A DNA stretch of 64,000 nucleotides from Streptomyces sp. LBL (lineage in GTDB: Bacteria > Actinomycetota > Actinomycetes > Streptomycetales > Streptomycetaceae): assembly GCF_029893585.1 (NCBI RefSeq), contig NZ_JARXYX010000004.1, forward strand, positions 124,001 through 188,000. Reading direction: 5' to 3'. Below, in pieces: positions 61,072 to 64,000 of this stretch (position 1 is the stretch's first letter; every line of letters begins with the position of its first letter). The position numbers were made by a program, and so were the translations under genes. The notes beneath the pieces were generated by a model, which worked only from the letters and a program-made list of their open reading frames with translations, was not told the DNA's origin and ran no database searches.

Positions 61072-62736
61072 TCAGTCCCGGGTCAGCTTCTTGTAGGTGG
61101 CGCGGTGCGGACGCGCGGCGTCCGCTCCGAGCCGCTCGATCTTGTTCTTCTCGTACGAATCGAAGTTGCCCTCGAACCAGAACCACTTGGAGTCACCCTC
61201 GTAGGCGAGGATGTGCGTGGCCACCCGGTCGAGGAACCACCGGTCGTGGGAGACGACCACGGCCGCACCCGGGAACTCCAGCAGCGCGTTCTCGAGGGAG
61301 GACAGGGTCTCGACGTCGAGGTCGTTCGTGGGCTCGTCGAGGAGCAGCAGGTTGCCGCCCTGCTTCAGGGTGAGCGCGAGGTTGAGCCGGTTGCGCTCAC
61401 CACCGGAGAGGACACCGGCGGGCTTCTGCTGGTCCGGGCCCTTGAACCCGAAGGCGGAGACGTAGGCGCGGGACGGCATCTCGACCTGGCCCACATTGAT
61501 GTAGTCCAGCTCGTCGCTGACCACGGCCCACAGGCTCTTCTTCGGGTCGATGTTCTCGCGGCTCTGGTCGACGTACGAGATCTTGACCGTGTCGCCGACC
61601 TTGATCGTGCCCGAGTCGGGCTCTTCCAGACCCTGGATCATCTTGAAGAGCGTGGTCTTGCCGGCCCCGTTCGGGCCGATGATCCCGACGATCCCGTTAC
61701 GCGGCAGCGTGAACGAGAGATCATCGATCAGGACCTTGTCCCCGAAGCCCTTGTTGAGGTGGTTGACCTCGACGACGATGCTGCCGAGCCGCGGGCCCGG
61801 CGGGATCTGGATCTCCTCGAAGTCCAGCTTCCGCATCTTGTCGGCCTCGGCGGCCATCTCCTCGTAGCGGGCCAGACGCGCCTTGGACTTGGCCTGCCGC
61901 CCCTTGGCGTTGGAGCGGACCCACTCGAGCTCTTCCCTGAGCCGCTTCTGCCGCTTGGCGTCCTTCGCACCCTCGACCTTGAGGCGGGTGGCCTTGGTCT
62001 CCAGGTACATGGAGTAGTTGCCCTCGTAGCCGTGCAGACGGCCGCGGTCGACCTCGCAGATCCACCCGGCGACGTTGTCGAGGAAGTACCGGTCGTGGGT
62101 GACGGCCACCACGGTTCCCGCGTACTTGGCCAGGTGCTGCTCCAGCCAGTTCACCGACTCGGCGTCAAGGTGGTTGGTGGGCTCGTCGAGGAGCAGCAGA
62201 TCGGGCGCCTCCAGCAGCAGCTTGCACAGCGCGACGCGGCGCTTCTCACCGCCGGAGAGGGTGGTGACGGGCCAGTCGCCGGGCGGGCAGCCGAGGGCGT
62301 CCATGGCCTGTTCGAGCTGGGCGTCGAGATCCCACGCGTTGCTGTGGTCGAGATCCTCCTGGAGCTTGCCCATCTCGTCGAGCAGAGCGTCGGAGTAGTC
62401 GGTCGCCATCAGCTCGGCGATCTCGTTGAACCGGTCGAGCTTGCCCTTGATCTCGGCGACACCCTCCTGGACGTTCTCGAGGACGTTCTTCTCCTCGTTC
62501 AGCGTCGGCTCCTGCAGCAGGATGCCGACGCTGTAGCCGGGAGCGATGAACGCGTCACCGTTCGACGGCTGCTCGATCCCCGCCATGATCTTCAGAATGG
62601 TCGACTTACCGGCACCGTTCGGACCGACCACACCGATCTTCGCGCCGGGCAGGAAATTCAGGGTGACGTCGTCAAGGATCACCTTGTCGCCGTGCGCCTT
62701 GCGCGCCTTGCGCATGGTGTAGATGTACTCAGCCAA
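61072..62736 (-). CDS. ettA: Energy-dependent translational throttle protein EttA
   Basis: This 554-aa tandem ABC-F ATPase of normal EttA length binds the ribosomal E site and gates entry into elongation according to ATP/ADP. Walker A motifs GPNGAGKST (38-46) and GPNGAGKTT (second half), LSGGEKRR and LSGGERNR signatures and the helical linker (about 250-320) are present. The TTG at 62736 gives the invariant N terminus MAEYIYTMRKARKAHGDK; an upstream ATG would add unrelated residues. It leads the thioesterase operon. Confidence 0.93.
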   Translation of the reverse strand: MAEYIYTMRKARKAHGDKVILDDVTLNFLPGAKIGVVGPNGAGKSTILKIMAGIEQPSNGDAFIAPGYSVGILLQEPTLNEEKNVLENVQEGVAEIKGKLDRFNEIAELMATDYSDALLDEMGKLQEDLDHSNAWDLDAQLEQAMDALGCPPGDWPVTTLSGGEKRRVALCKLLLEAPDLLLLDEPTNHLDAESVNWLEQHLAKYAGTVVAVTHDRYFLDNVAGWICEVDRGRLHGYEGNYSMYLETKATRLKVEGAKDAKRQKRLREELEWVRSNAKGRQAKSKARLARYEEMAAEADKMRKLDFEEIQIPPGPRLGSIVVEVNHLNKGFGDKVLIDDLSFTLPRNGIVGIIGPNGAGKTTLFKMIQGLEEPDSGTIKVGDTVKISYVDQSRENIDPKKSLWAVVSDELDYINVGQVEMPSRAYVSAFGFKGPDQQKPAGVLSGGERNRLNLALTLKQGGNLLLLDEPTNDLDVETLSSLENALLEFPGAAVVVSHDRWFLDRVATHILAYEGDSKWFWFEGNFDSYEKNKIERLGADAARPHRATYKKLTRD

Positions 62737-63001
62737 GAGAAACCGTCCGGCAGCTTGAAATCTGGCAGTTAGCAGATACACCCCATCTTGCCGCACCGCC
62801 ACCCCTGGGTCCTAACCCGTATGGGCGGGGGGCTGTGAGCTGGGGGTTCACTGGGGGTGACTGGGGCTTCGTCACTGGGTCTCCAACGCTTCGGTAAGCG
62901 CTTCGCTGAACCACCGGTGGCTGACGAAGGGCCCCACGCCCCGAGCAACCCGGTTCGGGCTCCGAGACGCAGTCTCCTGGTTCTTGCCGGTCAGCCCTGG
63001 G

Positions 63002-64000
63002 TCAGCCCTGGGTATCCCGCCTGCGTACGACGATCAGTGCCGCGCCGCCGAACACGACCAGGGCGATGGCCACGCCCACGATCATCGGGGTCGCGGCGGA
63101 GGCGCCGGTCTCGGCGAGGTTGACGTCCGCCGTGGTGGTTCCCACCGTCACGGGGCTCGGCTCGCTGAGGGTCTGGATCGTGACGCCGGTCGCGCTGCCC
63201 TGGGTCCGGCAGTCGAGGACGCCGGTGAAGCGCTTGTCGAAGCCGGCCGCCTCGATCGTGAAGTCGTACGCCTGGTCCTCCTGGAGCGGGACCGTCACCG
63301 TGCGGGACTCGCCCGCCGTGATGGTGTGCTCGGCACCCAGCAGGTCGAAGGTGAACGCCTCGTCGCCCTCGTTGGCCGCGGTGATGTCCAGGCCGCCCTT
63401 GGCGCAGTTCCTGGCCGCGGAGAGGGCGGGTATCGCACCGGTCGCAGCCCAGCTCGCGCCGGCCTTCGCCGAGACCGTGGACTCGCTGGAGCCGGCCAGG
63501 ATCTGTGTCTGGCTGCGGCTCTCGGAGGTGAAGGCACGGCCGACCGGCACGGTCGTGGACGCCTGGACGGTCAGGTCCGCCGAGCCGGCGGGGGCGTCCT
63601 CAGGCACCTCGAAGAACAGCTGGCTGCCGTCGAGCGCGGAGGTGGCGTCCTTTCCGTCCTTGCCGATGATCCGCACCCCGCTGGTGGCGGCGTCCGCCGG
63701 CGGGGCCACCGTCACCGCGGACGCGTTGGTGTGCACGGTCACCGGGCCCAGCAGCGCACCGGGCCGGCCGGAGACCGCGGGCGGGTCGAGTGTCAGCGAC
63801 GCCGCGGGTTCCGTCATGTTCCGGGCGCTCTTCTCCAGGTAGTCCGCGAGCTTCTCCGCCTGCGGGTCGAGGGCGTCGACGTCCGCGCCGTCCGAGTAGC
63901 GCCAGATGGCCACCTGGGTGCCGGCCGCCGCGTCCTGCTCGGTGAGCCCGCTGCCCACACGCGCCGTGGCGGCGAGCGCGGCGAGGTCGTTGACCTGCGG
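63002..64000 (-). CDS. Thioester-domain surface protein with LAXTG anchor (partial)
   Basis: The C-terminal 332 codons of a secreted protein continue beyond the right edge. The thioester-domain motif TQVAIWRYSDG (TQxA type) lies near the visible N-terminal end. A beta-rich stalk with Thr/Val-rich repeats follows, then LAETGA, a hydrophobic helix (MIVGVAIALVVFGGAALIVV) and an Arg tail (RRRDTQG). LAXTG is the sorting signal of class E sortases of Streptomyces. The thioester may attach covalently to a surface partner. The gap to ettA (62737-63001) shows only G-rich and GCTTCG repeats. Confidence 0.85.
   Translation of the reverse strand, partial: PQVNDLAALAATARVGSGLTEQDAAAGTQVAIWRYSDGADVDALDPQAEKLADYLEKSARNMTEPAASLTLDPPAVSGRPGALLGPVTVHTNASAVTVAPPADAATSGVRIIGKDGKDATSALDGSQLFFEVPEDAPAGSADLTVQASTTVPVGRAFTSESRSQTQILAGSSESTVSAKAGASWAATGAIPALSAARNCAKGGLDITAANEGDEAFTFDLLGAEHTITAGESRTVTVPLQEDQAYDFTIEAAGFDKRFTGVLDCRTQGSATGVTIQTLSEPSPVTVGTTTADVNLAETGASAATPMIVGVAIALVVFGGAALIVVRRRDTQG

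Noticed and set aside
62803..63001. GCTTCG-rich stretch between ettA and the surface-protein gene as a possible structured RNA.
   Set aside because: No consistent stem pattern or known RNA family could be recognised by eye.

Overview
The window is chromosomal DNA of a Streptomyces-type actinobacterium. The G+C content is very high, GTG and TTG starts are common, and genes often overlap at the ATGA or GTGA of stop and start codons. The gene set is typical of the genus: an Fe superoxide dismutase behind a Nur-like box, an XRE regulator next to a DUF397 gene, a csn chitosan-oligosaccharide operon, a PknG/GlnX/GlnH cluster and a LAXTG-anchored surface protein. From memory the order resembles the S. 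coelicolor region around SCO2633-SCO2670; this was not checked. I saw no rRNA, tRNA, CRISPR array, prophage or intact insertion sequence.

Region by region. 0-7.6 kb: bioY; a ROK regulator; a Cys-rich leader peptide ahead of an SsuA/C/B-type organosulfur ABC transporter with an FMN monooxygenase; sodF with its Nur box. 7.7-12.5 kb: two divergent sugar-kinase units (FGGY kinase + histidine phosphatase; 2-hydroxyacid dehydrogenase + FGGY kinase). 12.7-26.5 kb: housekeeping genes (DsbA-like protein, two aminopeptidase N paralogues, metallophosphoesterase, NUDIX, anti-sigma-like ATPase, asd), a MazF-like toxin/RHH antitoxin pair and a 33-bp minisatellite. 26.5-38.6 kb: gene fossils (monooxygenase/TetR, Uma2), malQ with an internal repeat expansion, an ECF sigma/anti-sigma/ABC operon, HNH nuclease, MscS channel, DUF397 and XRE genes. 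39-46 kb: the csnR-E-F-G-H-K operon with its palindromic operator. 46.2-57.8 kb: a seven-gene signalling cluster (GlnX-like membrane protein, GlnH-like binding protein, helical protein, PknG kinase, PP2C phosphatase, VWA protein, FHA protein). 57.9-64 kb: isoaspartyl-methyltransferase-like protein, truncated haemoglobin, hotdog thioesterase, EttA, and the end of a thioester-domain surface protein.

Two themes stand out. First, the PknG cluster looks like a complete sensor-kinase-phosphatase-reader module. Its kinase, phosphatase and FHA protein each carry two zinc-ribbon-like Cys clusters, which recalls VWA-kinase-PP2C triads. Second, the window is rich in minisatellites (units of 9, 12, 18, 20, 25, 32, 33 and about 55 bp) and in gene remnants, in both coding and intergenic DNA.
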